Source of the DNA: Caloramator australicus RC3 | Lineage (GTDB): Bacteria > Bacillota > Clostridia > Clostridiales > Caloramatoraceae | DNA: 47,487 nt | Assembly (NCBI RefSeq): GCF_000297115.1 | Contig: NZ_CAKP01000024.1 | Coordinates: forward strand, 1 to 47,487 | Reading direction: 5' to 3' | Shown: positions 17,201 through 26,267 of the stretch, piece after piece | Numbering within the stretch: the first letter of the stretch is position 1 | How the letters are laid out: each line of letters begins with the position of its first letter | The notes under the pieces: model-generated | Databases searched by the model: none | What the model was told of the DNA's origin: nothing | The model's input: the letters and a program-made list of their open reading frames with translations, nothing else | Made by a program: the position numbers and the translations under genes

Positions 17201-17790
17201 ATTGGATTTGTTACGGTATATCCTTTTAGGTTTTCTGCATCCCATTTTGTAATATGCGGAGTAACCATTCCTATTATACCAACCTTAACTCCGCCTCTTT
17301 CGACTATAGCATAGGGTGCCCCTAATGTTGTTCCATCCTGTTTATATACGTTTCCACAAAGTGCCCTTCCTTTGAATTGGGAAGCTATCTTTTCAAGAGT
17401 TGGAATACCATAGTTAAATTCATGATTTCCAAATGTCCAAGTATCGTATCCCATTTCGTTCATTGCTACGATCATTGGATGCTTTTCAGAGTTGTTAAAT
17501 AACTGATTTGAGTTGCCTTGAATTGTGTCACCATTGTCTACTAAGATAGTGTTTGGATTTTGTACTCTGAATTTTTTAACCGCAGAAAAGATCTGAGCAA
17601 GGCTACCTGTTTTGCTAACTGAGTTTGTTGCATAATCGTAGGATACAAATCTTCCATGAAGGTCGCTTGTTGCAAGAATTTGGATTTCAACTGTGTCTGA
17701 ATTTGCATTGACTTTAATAGGTCCAAGGATTGTAAAAATCATTAAAAGCGTCAAAATCCATGATGTCAATACCTTAAAATGCTTTTTCAT
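14263..17790 (-). CDS. Exported bifunctional 2',3'-cyclic-nucleotide 2'-phosphodiesterase / 5'-nucleotidase with SH3 domain
   Basis: Exported enzyme of 1175 residues releasing phosphate and nucleosides from nucleotides outside the cell. A signal peptide (about 1-30, ending NANS) precedes two complete metallophosphatase-plus-5'-nucleotidase units. Unit 1 has ATSDLHGRF, DNGDTIQGN, GNHEFNYG and GHAHMKV. Unit 2 starts near residue 625 with FNDFHGAL, AAGDIYQGS, GNHEFDWG and THTHMTV, and includes the C-terminal motif ITNGGGLRTSI. A Lys/Pro/Glu linker near 1095-1115 leads to a bacterial SH3 domain (about 1117-1175), presumably holding it in the wall. This is the YfkN plan of Bacillus, but no LPXTG or SLH anchor is present. 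The second of two adjacent ATGs is preferred, five bases after GGGGGG. Confidence 0.92.
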   Translation of the reverse strand: MKKHFKVLTSWILTLLMIFTILGPIKVNANSDTVEIQILATSDLHGRFVSYDYATNSVSKTGSLAQIFSAVKKFRVQNPNTILVDNGDTIQGNSNQLFNNSEKHPMIVAMNEMGYDTWTFGNHEFNYGIPTLEKIASQFKGRALCGNVYKQDGTTLGAPYAIVERGGVKVGIIGMVTPHITKWDAENLKGYTVTNPIEETRKVVDKIKDQVDVIIAVEHMGPTPEYGNDGADELAKAVPELAAIVAGHAHMKVAKNVVNGVVITEPTSNGAQLARITIKLTKNANGKYVIADRNTDVNSELIDVYTGSSSSPTIVYDEDKELYEKLKPYHEIALADANTVIGELVGGDLAPADEIKGIPQAQLQPTAMIELINKVQMHYGKADVAAAALFNSRSNIKAGPIKKSDTSLIYQYDNSLYVLKVTGKQLKKYMEWSASYYNTFKPGDLTISFNPNIRIYNYDMFYGVKYEIDISAEPGNRIKNLRYMNDTPVEDDDIIKLAVNNYRANTHLLNKDTGLFKGENVEVVFNSEVDMKDTPQVREMIAKYIKEVKGGIIYPECSNNWKLIGYSWDKDKHDKVVELVNSGKMSLPTSADGRTPNVKSVTWDMVPDITKTIEIVSFNDFHGALKTEGKNPGAAKLATAIKDIKKNNPNTIVVAAGDIYQGSAMSNLLKGKPVSDMLKNLGIVASAVGNHEFDWGLDLIPKWAEEGGFDFLAANIIDKTTGKPVTWAKPYKYVTVNGVKIAFLGLATPETAYKTKPENVKDLIFADPVKTAEEWGYLIKNGYVPEGKADILIALTHLGTAQDATTKVISGEGADLAQVKYLDGIITAHTHMTVSGYVNGKPIVQAYYNGRTLGKLTLKYNHYGYLIGIEPSVVSVSTTLADDAEVKAIYDKYDKDLKPILDEVIGKTEVDLPHDRFQGLSLLGEWVSDVMRKRAGVQIGITNGGGLRTSILKGDITVGKMYEVMPFDNTLVKMELSGADLKKAIENGIMNQTIGWVQLAGVKVYYDPNAKQGERITSMRLDDGTKVEMDKYYTVVTNDFMYQGGDSYDFKGAKNVVDTGIPIREALIEELRNVKVIAPVQVGYLVAGEDPVKDEVKEVKEEKPVENKPVIKPQPKKYVTVTASSLYVRSSYKKEARAIGSLKKGTKVEVVGQVGNWLKINYKGKTGYIYKAYTK

Positions 17791-17827
17791 CATATCCCCC
17801 CTAGAAGTATTTTTAGAGTGTATTAAA

Positions 17828-17856
17828 ATTATAATCCTTTTTCAAAAGTTTGTAAA
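17828..17856 (-). promoter_or_regulatory. Promoter of the nucleotidase gene
   Basis: Minus strand TTTACA (17851-17856), 17-base spacer, TATAAT (17828-17833), 38 bases before the start codon. It lies back to back with the MoxR-operon promoter. Confidence 0.7.
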
Positions 17857-17878
17857 TATTTCTTATGTTTCAAAAAAT

Positions 17879-17907
17879 TTAACTTTTATGACTTTTTATA
17901 GTATAAT
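17879..17907 (+). promoter_or_regulatory. Promoter of the MoxR operon
   Basis: A perfect TATAAT (17902-17907) lies 30 bases upstream of the moxR ATG. The -35 is weak (TTAACT at 17879-17884, 17-base spacer). Confidence 0.5.
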
Positions 17908-17937
17908 TAAGTTAAAATTAATCTAAGGAGGTCAAAA

Positions 17938-18876
17938 ATGGAACTTAATAAATTCATCGAATTTAAAAAAAAATTAATAAAAAATATCTCAAATATAATT
18001 GTTGGAAAGGATAAGGAAATTGAACTAATTATTACTTCCTTTATATCCTCTGGACATATATTATTAGAGGACATCCCAGGCGTTGGTAAAACAACCCTTG
18101 TTAAGGCCTTTGCAAAATCCTTAGGATTAGAATTTAAAAGGGTCCAATTTACTCCTGACCTTTTACCATCTGATTTAACTGGAATCAATTTTTATAATCC
18201 AAAAACAAGTGAATTCCAATTTAAAAAAGGGCCTTTATTTGCAAACATTGTCCTTGCCGATGAAATAAACAGGGCAACCCCAAGGACGCAGTCTGCCCTT
18301 TTAGAGGCAATGGAGGAAAAACAAATAACCGTCGATGGTCAAACTATTAAACTTCCTATTCCCTTCATGGTTTTAGCGACACAAAATCCTATAGAAAGCT
18401 ATGGAACCTTTCCTCTTCCTGAGGCACAAATAGATAGATTTTTAATGAAAATTAGTCTTGGATATCCTGAAAGGGAGGAAGAATTTAAAATTATTGATAA
18501 ATTTGTTAAAGGGGATTTTGAAAAGGATATCGATGCTGTTGTAGACTTTGATGAAATTAAATATGTTAAAGAAAACTACACTAAAGTTAAAGCAAATCAA
18601 GATGTTCTAAATTATATATTAGATATAATAAAGGCAACAAGAAATGATAGCAGAATTGAACTTGGCGTAAGTCCCCGTGGAACGCTTGCACTTTTTAAAT
18701 CTTGCCAAGCCTTTGCTGCATTAAACGGAAGGGACTTTATAATTCCAGAGGATGTGAAATACCTTGCTCCCTATATACTTAGCCATAGAATATTAACTAA
18801 GCAAAGCTCTAAAGAGAGCTTTTACATCATAAATAGCATACTGGAGAACACTCCCGTTCCTTTAGAAAATTTTTAG
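17938..18876 (+). CDS. MoxR-family AAA+ ATPase
   Basis: Cytosolic AAA+ chaperone-like ATPase of 312 residues. Walker A is in DIPGVGKTTLVK (45-56), Walker B in VLADEINRATPRTQSALLEAMEE, sensor 1 in ATQNPIESYGTFPLPEAQ, and the late SPRGTLAL motif carries sensor 2. These are the standard MoxR motifs (YeaC-like). ATG follows AAGGAGG by seven bases. It is first of three co-transcribed genes and lies seven bases from the DUF58 gene. MoxR proteins usually help assemble or activate partners with VWA domains; here the DUF58 protein is the obvious partner. Confidence 0.95.
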   Translation: MELNKFIEFKKKLIKNISNIIVGKDKEIELIITSFISSGHILLEDIPGVGKTTLVKAFAKSLGLEFKRVQFTPDLLPSDLTGINFYNPKTSEFQFKKGPLFANIVLADEINRATPRTQSALLEAMEEKQITVDGQTIKLPIPFMVLATQNPIESYGTFPLPEAQIDRFLMKISLGYPEREEEFKIIDKFVKGDFEKDIDAVVDFDEIKYVKENYTKVKANQDVLNYILDIIKATRNDSRIELGVSPRGTLALFKSCQAFAALNGRDFIIPEDVKYLAPYILSHRILTKQSSKESFYIINSILENTPVPLENF

Positions 18877-18883
18877 GGGTGAA

Positions 18884-19966
18884 ATGATGTTTATATGGCT
18901 ATTTATTTTAATACTATTAGGGATATATATTAATTTTTTATCTAAGAAAAACGCCTTTAAAAAACTATTTTATTCAATAAAATTCTCTAAAGAAATTGTA
19001 GAAATAGGTGAGGAATTTGAAATTATATCAATAATAGAAAACAAAAAGATATATCCAATTACATATCTAAATATAAGCCAGGAATATCCGGAAGAATTTG
19101 AGTTTATAGAGGGAAATAATTTTAAAGGTGCATATAAAACAAAGATGTCTGTCCTGCCCTTTCAAAGGGTAAAAAGATCCTTTAAGGTTTCATGTTTAAA
19201 AAGAGGGCGATACATATTAAAAAATGCAGAGATAACCTGCGGTGACCTTTTTGGATTTGAGACGATGACACAATTTTATGAATCCTTTGCAGAAATTGTT
19301 GTCCTCCCAAAATCCTATAGCCTAAAAAAACTAACACCCTATGGTTCATACACCGGTGATATATCAGTAAAAAGATGGATCATTGAGGACCCTTTGGTTA
19401 ACATCGGAATAAAGGAATATACAGGAAGGGAACCTTTAAAGCAAATCCATTGGCCTTCTTCTTTAAAACATCAAAAAATCATGGTTAAAGAATACGATTT
19501 CACGACTGACAACAACCTTTTAATTGCTTTAAATATTGAAACCTGCAAGCCCTTTTGGCAAAAAATCGACGGAGATGCAATTGAAAGATGTATATCCATA
19601 ACAAGGAGCTTAGTGGATGAATTTGAAAGTCTAAAGGTGCCCTATGGTTTGATTTCAAATGCCCAAAATTTTTTAAACAGCACATTATACCGTCCAGGGC
19701 TTGGTCTAAACCATAGATTAAAAATTTTAGAATCCCTCGGCAGAATAGATTACAGCATATTTTGCCCCTTTGAAGATATAATTAAAACAAAAAATTCTAT
19801 TAAAAACACAACTATAGTAGTTATAACCCCTATAATTCTAGATGAATATGTAAGTCCAATTAATAATCTTATAAAATTTTATCAAAAAGTAGTTTTAATA
19901 ACTTTAAATACTAATAATATAGGAAAAGTAGCCAAACAAATTGAAATATATTTTGAAGGTGAGTAA
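18884..19966 (+). CDS. DUF58 domain protein, membrane-anchored
   Basis: 360-residue protein with an N-terminal hydrophobic anchor (about 3-17), a beta-rich region (30-150), and then the DUF58 signature including EYTGREPLKQIHWPSSLK followed by MVKEYDF. DUF58 has a VWA-like fold and nearly always follows a MoxR gene, as here. Its stop is one base from the next start, showing tight coupling. The short single anchor is notable, since many family members have two membrane helices. Function of the MoxR-DUF58 pair remains poorly defined. Confidence 0.9.
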   Translation: MMFIWLFILILLGIYINFLSKKNAFKKLFYSIKFSKEIVEIGEEFEIISIIENKKIYPITYLNISQEYPEEFEFIEGNNFKGAYKTKMSVLPFQRVKRSFKVSCLKRGRYILKNAEITCGDLFGFETMTQFYESFAEIVVLPKSYSLKKLTPYGSYTGDISVKRWIIEDPLVNIGIKEYTGREPLKQIHWPSSLKHQKIMVKEYDFTTDNNLLIALNIETCKPFWQKIDGDAIERCISITRSLVDEFESLKVPYGLISNAQNFLNSTLYRPGLGLNHRLKILESLGRIDYSIFCPFEDIIKTKNSIKNTTIVVITPIILDEYVSPINNLIKFYQKVVLITLNTNNIGKVAKQIEIYFEGE

Positions 19967-19967
19967 A

Positions 19968-21038
19968 ATGAAAATTTTTTATGTAATAAACAGGCTTTCA
20001 ATTTTTTACATTCTTCTTTATTCCCTTTCCTTCATATTTTACGGCTTAATTTATAGCATAAATCCCTTAATAAGATATACAATTTTAATTATTTTATCAG
20101 CTATAGTTTTAGTTTTCTCTTTTAAAGAAGAATTATCATATTATTATTTCCTTGATAAATTTCAAATTGAAATAAAAATAATACTTGGTCTCTTTGGCTT
20201 TTTCTTGATTTTTTTTCAAATTTCCTTCTTAAACAAAATATCCGGAATATTATTTGTTTATCTTGTATCTTCAATCATACTATCAAGGAGCTTAAGAATT
20301 GAAGAAACCCTTTCGGATAATGCAGAAAGGTTAAATAAAAAAATAAATTATATTATTCTCTTAACCTCAGTAATAATTAGCATAGAAAAATTAAGACAGG
20401 CCTTATTAAGATTCTTTATCCTTATTTATGACAAAACAATAGAAGTATTCTTTTATCTTTTTTCTTGGTTTTTCATTATTGTAGCAAAACTTTTTGAAAA
20501 ATTATTTAAAGGCTTAAGGATAAAAGTGGGCTCTAACGGCCAAGAGGGAATTCTACAAATAAAAGATGTAAAAAGAATTATAGAAAACAAAGAAAATAAA
20601 AATCTTTTTGTTTTTTATAAATCAATGTCAATTATATTTCAAATATTAATAATTTTACTTTTTATATACTTAATTTATAAGATTTTTTTAAGATATTATA
20701 ATTCCTCTAAAGAATATGCAAAATTCAAAGAAGAAAGAGAATTTATAAGGGATAATTTATCGATAAACAAGATATTCAAAAGAATCGCAAGGCCAACCAA
20801 TAAGATTAGATTATATTATCAAAAATATTTGATTTATATAAATAAATTCAAACAGCTAAAACCCTCCGATACAACCCTCTCAATAAAACAAATGGCCGAC
20901 TCATTTATAGCACCTGACATAAATGAATTTATAAGGCATATTTATGTAAAAGAAAGATATGGTGAGAAAATTTTAAGTCCTGCTGATAAAGATAAATTCA
21001 TTAAAACTATCAAAAACATAAAAAAGCACGTCATATAA
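19968..21038 (+). CDS. Membrane protein of the MoxR-DUF58 operon
   Basis: 356 residues with about five to six hydrophobic segments: three or more in the first 120 residues, one or two near 145-185 and one near 225-250. A charged cytosolic tail of about 100 residues follows. In related operons this place is taken by a transglutaminase-like or DUF4129 protein. The tail resembles DUF4129 only loosely, and no transglutaminase Cys-His-Asp triad is visible, so the family is not assigned. ATG at 19968-19970 follows GGTGAG and almost touches the DUF58 stop; nine upstream codons are rejected. The gene ends at a strong bidirectional terminator. Confidence 0.75.
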   Translation: MKIFYVINRLSIFYILLYSLSFIFYGLIYSINPLIRYTILIILSAIVLVFSFKEELSYYYFLDKFQIEIKIILGLFGFFLIFFQISFLNKISGILFVYLVSSIILSRSLRIEETLSDNAERLNKKINYIILLTSVIISIEKLRQALLRFFILIYDKTIEVFFYLFSWFFIIVAKLFEKLFKGLRIKVGSNGQEGILQIKDVKRIIENKENKNLFVFYKSMSIIFQILIILLFIYLIYKIFLRYYNSSKEYAKFKEEREFIRDNLSINKIFKRIARPTNKIRLYYQKYLIYINKFKQLKPSDTTLSIKQMADSFIAPDINEFIRHIYVKERYGEKILSPADKDKFIKTIKNIKKHVI

Positions 21039-21051
21039 TCACGTGCTTTTT
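21021..21051. terminator. Bidirectional rho-independent terminator
   Basis: AAAAAGCACGT (21021-21031) pairs with ACGTGCTTTTT (21041-21051). The A tract before and T tract after let it end both the MoxR operon (plus) and the LacI-regulator transcript (minus). Confidence 0.9.
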
Positions 21052-22049
21052 CTTATTATCAGCTTAGTTTCAATAACATCCGTATCGCTGTAAAGATTTT
21101 TATCTTCAATAAGATCTAAAAGCTTTTGTGCCGCCCTTTCGCCTAAAAGTCTCATGTTTTGATCAACGGTTGTAAGTTTTGGATTTGTCATTTGTGAAAG
21201 TATTATATTGTCAAAGCCTATTATAGCGATATCATCAGGAACCTTAAGGTTTAGTTCATAGCATCCGTTTAAAACTCCAACTGCCATAAGGTCATTGCAG
21301 GCAAAGAAGGCAGTGATTTCTTTCCCCAATTGATATTTTGATGATAACTCAATCAAAACCCTCATCGTATTTTCTACAACGTCTATGTTGTTTCCATCTT
21401 GAACAGTAATAACTATGGGCTCAATTCCTATATTTTTCATATATTCTTTATATAAATTCTCCTTTATATCATAGGAATAACTGCTCTCTCCTCTTATAAA
21501 GGCAATATTTTTATGCCCTAATGAAATCAAATGTTCAAGGGCCTCCTTAGTTCCCTTTTCTTCATCTGATAGGACAAAATTTGTTCTAACGTTTTCATGA
21601 TAACCATTAATACAAACAACAGGAATCTTTTTAGAAACCTCTTCTATAAATCCATTTTTCATATTTTCCGTTTGAGGGTCAATAAGGACTATCCCATCTA
21701 CATATCTTTCTAAAAATTTGTTTATCCTTCTTTTTTCAGAATCCGCTCTACCCCTTGAATCGCTAATGTATACATCATAATCCCTGCTTCTCATAATCCT
21801 TTCAATTCCATGCACAACTTCAGTAAAGAACATATTTGTAAGTCCAGGGACTACAACCCCAATACTATTTGTTCGTTTATTTATAAGGCTTCTTGCAAGG
21901 GGATTGGGTTGAAAATTAAGCTTTTTAATTGCAGCCTCTACCCTCTCCCTTGTTTCCTTTTTTACAGGATAATTCCCATTAATAACCCTCGAAACTGTTG
22001 TTATAGAAACACCAGCTTCCCTTGCCACATCTTCAATGGTATATTTCAT
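21039..22049 (-). CDS. LacI/GalR-family transcriptional regulator
   Basis: 336-residue repressor. The N-terminal helix-turn-helix reads YTIEDVAREAGVSITTVSRV (residues 3-22), followed by the hinge helix PNPLARSLINKRT and a periplasmic-binding-protein-like sensor domain with the late DDIAIIGFDN motif. ATG at 22047-22049 was chosen since GGAGGG lies six bases upstream and the family start follows; 14 upstream codons are spurious. It is the last gene after the GH42 and GH36 genes. By position it is the best candidate to read the AGAAAACSTTTTCT palindromes at galT, the sugar-binding protein gene and the GalM-like gene, with a galactoside or galactose as inducer. That link is inference. Confidence 0.93.
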   Translation of the reverse strand: MKYTIEDVAREAGVSITTVSRVINGNYPVKKETRERVEAAIKKLNFQPNPLARSLINKRTNSIGVVVPGLTNMFFTEVVHGIERIMRSRDYDVYISDSRGRADSEKRRINKFLERYVDGIVLIDPQTENMKNGFIEEVSKKIPVVCINGYHENVRTNFVLSDEEKGTKEALEHLISLGHKNIAFIRGESSYSYDIKENLYKEYMKNIGIEPIVITVQDGNNIDVVENTMRVLIELSSKYQLGKEITAFFACNDLMAVGVLNGCYELNLKVPDDIAIIGFDNIILSQMTNPKLTTVDQNMRLLGERAAQKLLDLIEDKNLYSDTDVIETKLIIRKST

Positions 22050-22113
22050 AATTGTCCCTCCAAGGCAACATTTCTTAATCCGATTATACATTACTTTAGC
22101 GCTGTAGTCACCA

Positions 22114-24198
22114 CTAAATCTCCTTTAATCGAATTAATTGGCTTGAAAAATCTCCATCTAATATAAGTTCTAACCCTACATTTTTTAAATAAGCTCCACC
22201 TTTTCTAACAATTTTATCACCGTATTTAACTTCATATATTTTATCGGCATTTAATCCCTTTAATTTAACTTTATATTGTTTTCTCCCGAATTTTTCATAT
22301 AACTTAAATACAAAAACGACTGATTCCCCTTGATAAACATACTGAATAGCATGGATTTCATCTTTAAGAATGGATTTAATTCTAAAAAGATCTCCCTTTT
22401 GAACTATATGCCTTATTTCTTTATACTGCTTTATCTTCTCCTTTGCCAATTCAATTTCTTCCTTTGTCCATTTATTTATATTTCCTCCAATACCAAGTGA
22501 GCCCATCATAGCAACATGAAATCTAAATTCAAGGGGAATGGTCCTTCCATTTATAAAATTTGGGCAATCTGTTACCCAGCATCTCATAGTATTTGCAGGA
22601 TAAACATAGCTTACAGACTCTTGAATAAATAGCCTATCTAAAGCATCGGTATTATCACTTGTCCAAAATTCATCGAAATAATTTAAAACTCCAAAATCCA
22701 TTCTCCCTCCTCCAGAGGCACAGGCCTCAATCTCTATCCCCTTATGTTTTCCCCTTAATCTTTCAATTAGATCAAACACAGCCTTAGAATGTAAGAGCCA
22801 AATCATCTTCTGTTCTTTTATGTCCAAATTAAGAGCCCCAGCCTCAGAAAAGGGCCTATTCATATCCCATTTTATATATTTTATATTGTAATTAGTAAGC
22901 AACCCATCCAGCACATTAAAAATATACTTCTTTACTTCATTTAAACTTAAGTTTAATACCAGCTGATTTCTTGAAGTTGTAAGTTCTCTGTTGTTAAACC
23001 TATATACCCAATCAGGATGCTGTCTATAAAGTTCGCTATCAGGATTTACCATTTCAGGTTCTATCCATAAACCAAAATCCATACCAAGCCTGTTAACTTC
23101 ATGGATTAGCTCCTCCAGCCCATTTGGAAATTTATCTCTATTTACCTTCCAGTCCCCTAAGCCTGCTGAATCGCTATTTCTTTCTCCAAACCATCCATCA
23201 TCCACAACAAACAATTCACAACCTATATCCTTTGCCTTTCTTGCCAATTCAATCTGTTCATCACATTTAACATTAAAAAGAGTTGCCTCCCAGGAATTAA
23301 ACAGGACCGGCCTTAAGGAATTTCTAAGGTCAACAGGTAGGATAATATCCCTTACAAATCTATGAAGCCTATGGGACATATCTGAATATCCTTTGTCTGT
23401 ATATCCAATATATGCTTTAGGCAGAATAAGTGCCTCTGAGGGCTTTAATTTGTATTCAAAGTCAAAATCGTTTAACCCCATTAATAGCCTCGTATAGTAA
23501 TAGGGAGTGGCTTCAACTAAAATTTTAAAATTACCAGTATATTCTAATGCTCCAAAGTAAACCTCACCCTTATCTTCATTTGCATCAATATCTAATATAA
23601 AATATGGATTATTGTTATGTCCTGTGTTACCCTTTCTGCTTTCAAGGATTAACTTGCCCCCATCTAATCTTTGTTTAAACCTTCTTCCTTCTCCTACCCA
23701 ATGCCCCAATACATTTGTTATGTTATATCCTGTTCCGTCTATATTAATTTCACATGAATAGGCCTTTTCAATAAAAATATCTTCTTCTCCTAAATTTTTT
23801 ATATCTACCCATCTTGCAATAATATCGTATTCCTCATATATTTTATAATTTAAAAATATCGCTATTGGATAAAATTTATCCTTTAGCATTATTCTTAAGA
23901 CATCCTCTTCAATAGCAAAACCGTCATATTCCAATACCAAATCCCTTGTCCCATCGCTAAATCTTACCTTTACAGCCGGCTCTTTGTATCTTAGTCCCCC
24001 CCAAGGTGTATATTCTTCCCATGCTATATCGCAGCTGGAATCATTAGAGGATATATCCCTAATTTCAAAGTGTTCAAAGTCCTTCTCATCAGCTTTATTG
24101 CCAAAATAAATATGCCTTAAGAGGCCCTTATAAGGCCCAAAGGCATATTGAATATTCTTCCCTTCCAAAACAAATATATTATTTAATACCTTTATCAT
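22114..24198 (-). CDS. Alpha-galactosidase, GH36
   Basis: Retaining alpha-galactosidase of 694 residues, no signal peptide, so cytosolic. N-terminal beta-sandwich (about 1-285), then a TIM barrel with VVDDGWFG (331-338), the nucleophile Asp445 in KWDMNRP, CASGGGR (493-499) and the acid/base Asp515 in TSDNTDALDR, then a C-terminal beta domain. This is the ordinary bacterial GH36 length. It would release galactose from melibiose, raffinose-type oligosaccharides or galactomannan fragments. Its ATG directly follows the TAG of the GH42 gene with GGGGGG six bases before, so the two glycosidases are translated from one transcript. Confidence 0.95.
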   Translation of the reverse strand: MIKVLNNIFVLEGKNIQYAFGPYKGLLRHIYFGNKADEKDFEHFEIRDISSNDSSCDIAWEEYTPWGGLRYKEPAVKVRFSDGTRDLVLEYDGFAIEEDVLRIMLKDKFYPIAIFLNYKIYEEYDIIARWVDIKNLGEEDIFIEKAYSCEINIDGTGYNITNVLGHWVGEGRRFKQRLDGGKLILESRKGNTGHNNNPYFILDIDANEDKGEVYFGALEYTGNFKILVEATPYYYTRLLMGLNDFDFEYKLKPSEALILPKAYIGYTDKGYSDMSHRLHRFVRDIILPVDLRNSLRPVLFNSWEATLFNVKCDEQIELARKAKDIGCELFVVDDGWFGERNSDSAGLGDWKVNRDKFPNGLEELIHEVNRLGMDFGLWIEPEMVNPDSELYRQHPDWVYRFNNRELTTSRNQLVLNLSLNEVKKYIFNVLDGLLTNYNIKYIKWDMNRPFSEAGALNLDIKEQKMIWLLHSKAVFDLIERLRGKHKGIEIEACASGGGRMDFGVLNYFDEFWTSDNTDALDRLFIQESVSYVYPANTMRCWVTDCPNFINGRTIPLEFRFHVAMMGSLGIGGNINKWTKEEIELAKEKIKQYKEIRHIVQKGDLFRIKSILKDEIHAIQYVYQGESVVFVFKLYEKFGRKQYKVKLKGLNADKIYEVKYGDKIVRKGGAYLKNVGLELILDGDFSSQLIRLKEI

Positions 24199-26142
24199 CT
24201 ATATCCCCCCGACTATTTTGACTTCAAAGGGTGAAAGTGTATATTCTCCAAAAGCTTTTTCCTCTTCAGTATGGTTTATGATAAATAAATATTTTTCCCC
24301 ATCATACTCCCTTTTGTATATTTCAATTCCTTCCTCCGAATTATAATGCTCTAAACTCAGCTCTTTAATAACTTCAATTGCAATTTCATCCATAATAAAA
24401 TCTTCTACTCCACCGCCAATATAATAAACCTTGCCATTTTTATATTTGTTTACAGTTACGCAGGAAAACTCCCTATAAAATTTATCGGCATATTTGTATA
24501 AGGACTTTGCATTGATTGGCCTTATAATATCCCTCCATACCTTTACCTTTGCCCTTTTGCCATTACTATTTTCTATTTCTACAATTTGTCCTTCCTGTAG
24601 TGCTTCCACCTCTAAAACTTCGATGCCTGCTAAGTTTCTGAATATCCCAGGTAAAACTTCTCCTAAGATTAAATTATTATTTCTATCCTTAATCCCAGCT
24701 CTAAAGGACAAAATTAAAACTCCACCCTTTTCAACAAATTCCTCTAACTTCTTTTTTAAATTATCATCCTGGATCATCATCACAGGTAGGAGTAGAACCT
24801 TGTATTTAGAAAAATCCTCCCTTGTTGAAATGACATCAATATTAACATTTTTCTTATAAAATGGCCTATAAAGCCTTAGGGCTTCCTTCACAAAATTAAA
24901 GGCTGTGCTTTGGGGTTGAATCCTCCATGACCAAATATTTTCATAATCATAAATAAGGGCAATATCGGATTTAACAGGAGATCCTAAAATTTTTTCGTAT
25001 TTAATTATGTCATTAAAGAAATCCTTAACCTCATTAAATTTTCTTCCCTCTCTATTATCATGGTCAATTATTCCATAACAAAATTCCTCCGTCCCAAAGG
25101 TTGCTGCCCTGTATCTAAAAAACAATATAGCCTCTGCACCATGGGCAACTGCTTGATATGCCCACATCTTTGCTTGGTTAGGTCTTGGAAGATAACCTAT
25201 AATATTATGTCCTTGAGCCCCCATAAGTTCTTCTAATATCCAAAAGTTTTTTCCTTTAAGTCCCCTTACAAAGTCAAGGTTCATAGCAATTTCTTCAGGA
25301 GGTATTGGCTCCCTTAAGCCTCCCCAAACTGGATAATTGTCGTAGGAGGCTATATCCATATTTTTCACAAGCTCTTGATGGTCAAACAATTTATCAAAAA
25401 ATCCTCCGGCTATATTGGTCGTTATTATCTTTTTATCGCCTAAAACTCTTTTTAATATATCCACCTGAAAATTAGCATAATCAACAATAGACTTTGAACG
25501 GAATCTTGCATAATCAAGTAAGAGTGAAGGATTATGGAAGGTTATAGTTTTTAACGGCAGAGGAATTTCATCAAAATCATTATAGGTTTGACTCCAAAAT
25601 ACCGCCCCATAGGTTTTATTTAAGGCGTCTATTTCCTTATATTTTTCCCTTAAAAATTTTCTAAAGGCTCTAAGGCAGTTTTCACAATAACAAATATCGC
25701 TTCCTTCATGGCCAAACTCGTTATCCACCTGCCATGCTATAATATTTTCCTCATGCTTATAATGCTCTGCTAAGGCCTCAACTATTTTTCTTGTATATTC
25801 ATAATAACTCCCACTGTTAAAGCAATACTGCCTTCTTCCACCAAAACTTCTTGCCATTAAATTTTCATCCTTTGAAAGTATTTCAGGATGTTTTTTTACA
25901 AGCCAAGCCGGTGGCGTTGCAGTTGGTGTCCCAAAAATGACCTTTATTCCATTTTTCTTTAATTTTTCAATTACCATATCAAAAAATGAAAAATCAAAAT
26001 TTCCCTCTTCCTTTTCGATGATATGCCAAGCAAACTCACCAATTCTAACTACATTAGCACCAAGCTTTTTAATCCTATCTATATCCTCGTCTAAATATTC
26101 CAAAGGCCAGTGTTCTGGATAATAGTCAACACCAAGTAGCAT
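24199..26142 (-). CDS. Beta-galactosidase, GH42
   Basis: Cytosolic retaining beta-galactosidase of 647 residues. It begins LLGVDYYPEHWP. The acid/base is Glu142 in WQVDNEFGHEG and the nucleophile Glu304 in WILEELMGAQGH. Cys107, Cys151, Cys153 and Cys156 match the zinc site of the thermophilic A4-type enzymes. The trimerisation and C-terminal beta domains follow. Its usual substrates are beta-1,4/1,6-linked galacto-oligosaccharides from galactan or arabinogalactan, which fits the neighbouring GH43 genes. It starts a GH42-GH36-LacI unit; ATG follows AAAGGAGG. A weak palindrome 22 bases upstream may be an operator. Confidence 0.95.
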   Translation of the reverse strand: MLLGVDYYPEHWPLEYLDEDIDRIKKLGANVVRIGEFAWHIIEKEEGNFDFSFFDMVIEKLKKNGIKVIFGTPTATPPAWLVKKHPEILSKDENLMARSFGGRRQYCFNSGSYYEYTRKIVEALAEHYKHEENIIAWQVDNEFGHEGSDICYCENCLRAFRKFLREKYKEIDALNKTYGAVFWSQTYNDFDEIPLPLKTITFHNPSLLLDYARFRSKSIVDYANFQVDILKRVLGDKKIITTNIAGGFFDKLFDHQELVKNMDIASYDNYPVWGGLREPIPPEEIAMNLDFVRGLKGKNFWILEELMGAQGHNIIGYLPRPNQAKMWAYQAVAHGAEAILFFRYRAATFGTEEFCYGIIDHDNREGRKFNEVKDFFNDIIKYEKILGSPVKSDIALIYDYENIWSWRIQPQSTAFNFVKEALRLYRPFYKKNVNIDVISTREDFSKYKVLLLPVMMIQDDNLKKKLEEFVEKGGVLILSFRAGIKDRNNNLILGEVLPGIFRNLAGIEVLEVEALQEGQIVEIENSNGKRAKVKVWRDIIRPINAKSLYKYADKFYREFSCVTVNKYKNGKVYYIGGGVEDFIMDEIAIEVIKELSLEHYNSEEGIEIYKREYDGEKYLFIINHTEEEKAFGEYTLSPFEVKIVGGI

Positions 26143-26164
26143 AATAAGCCTCCTTTATTGTTTT

Positions 26165-26180
26165 ATAGAACCTGTTATAG
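26165..26180 (-). promoter_or_regulatory. Weak candidate operator before the GH42 gene
   Basis: ATAGAACCTGTTATAG is an imperfect palindrome (5 of 8 pairs) loosely like the gal-region operator AGAAAACSTTTTCT, placed 22 bases upstream of the GH42 start. I could not assign a clear -10/-35 pair here. Confidence 0.25.
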
Positions 26181-26267
26181 ATTGAATAAAGTATATTTAT
26201 AGTGTAGTTAATATATAATGTCCTTAATAAACTCTAAAGGAAATTAATCGTGTCTAAGTATATTTAA

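Noticed and set aside
14263-17790. Two adjacent fused genes or an assembly duplication in the nucleotidase
   Set aside because: The two units differ strongly in sequence and the same tandem plan is known in YfkN of Bacillus, so it is a natural protein.
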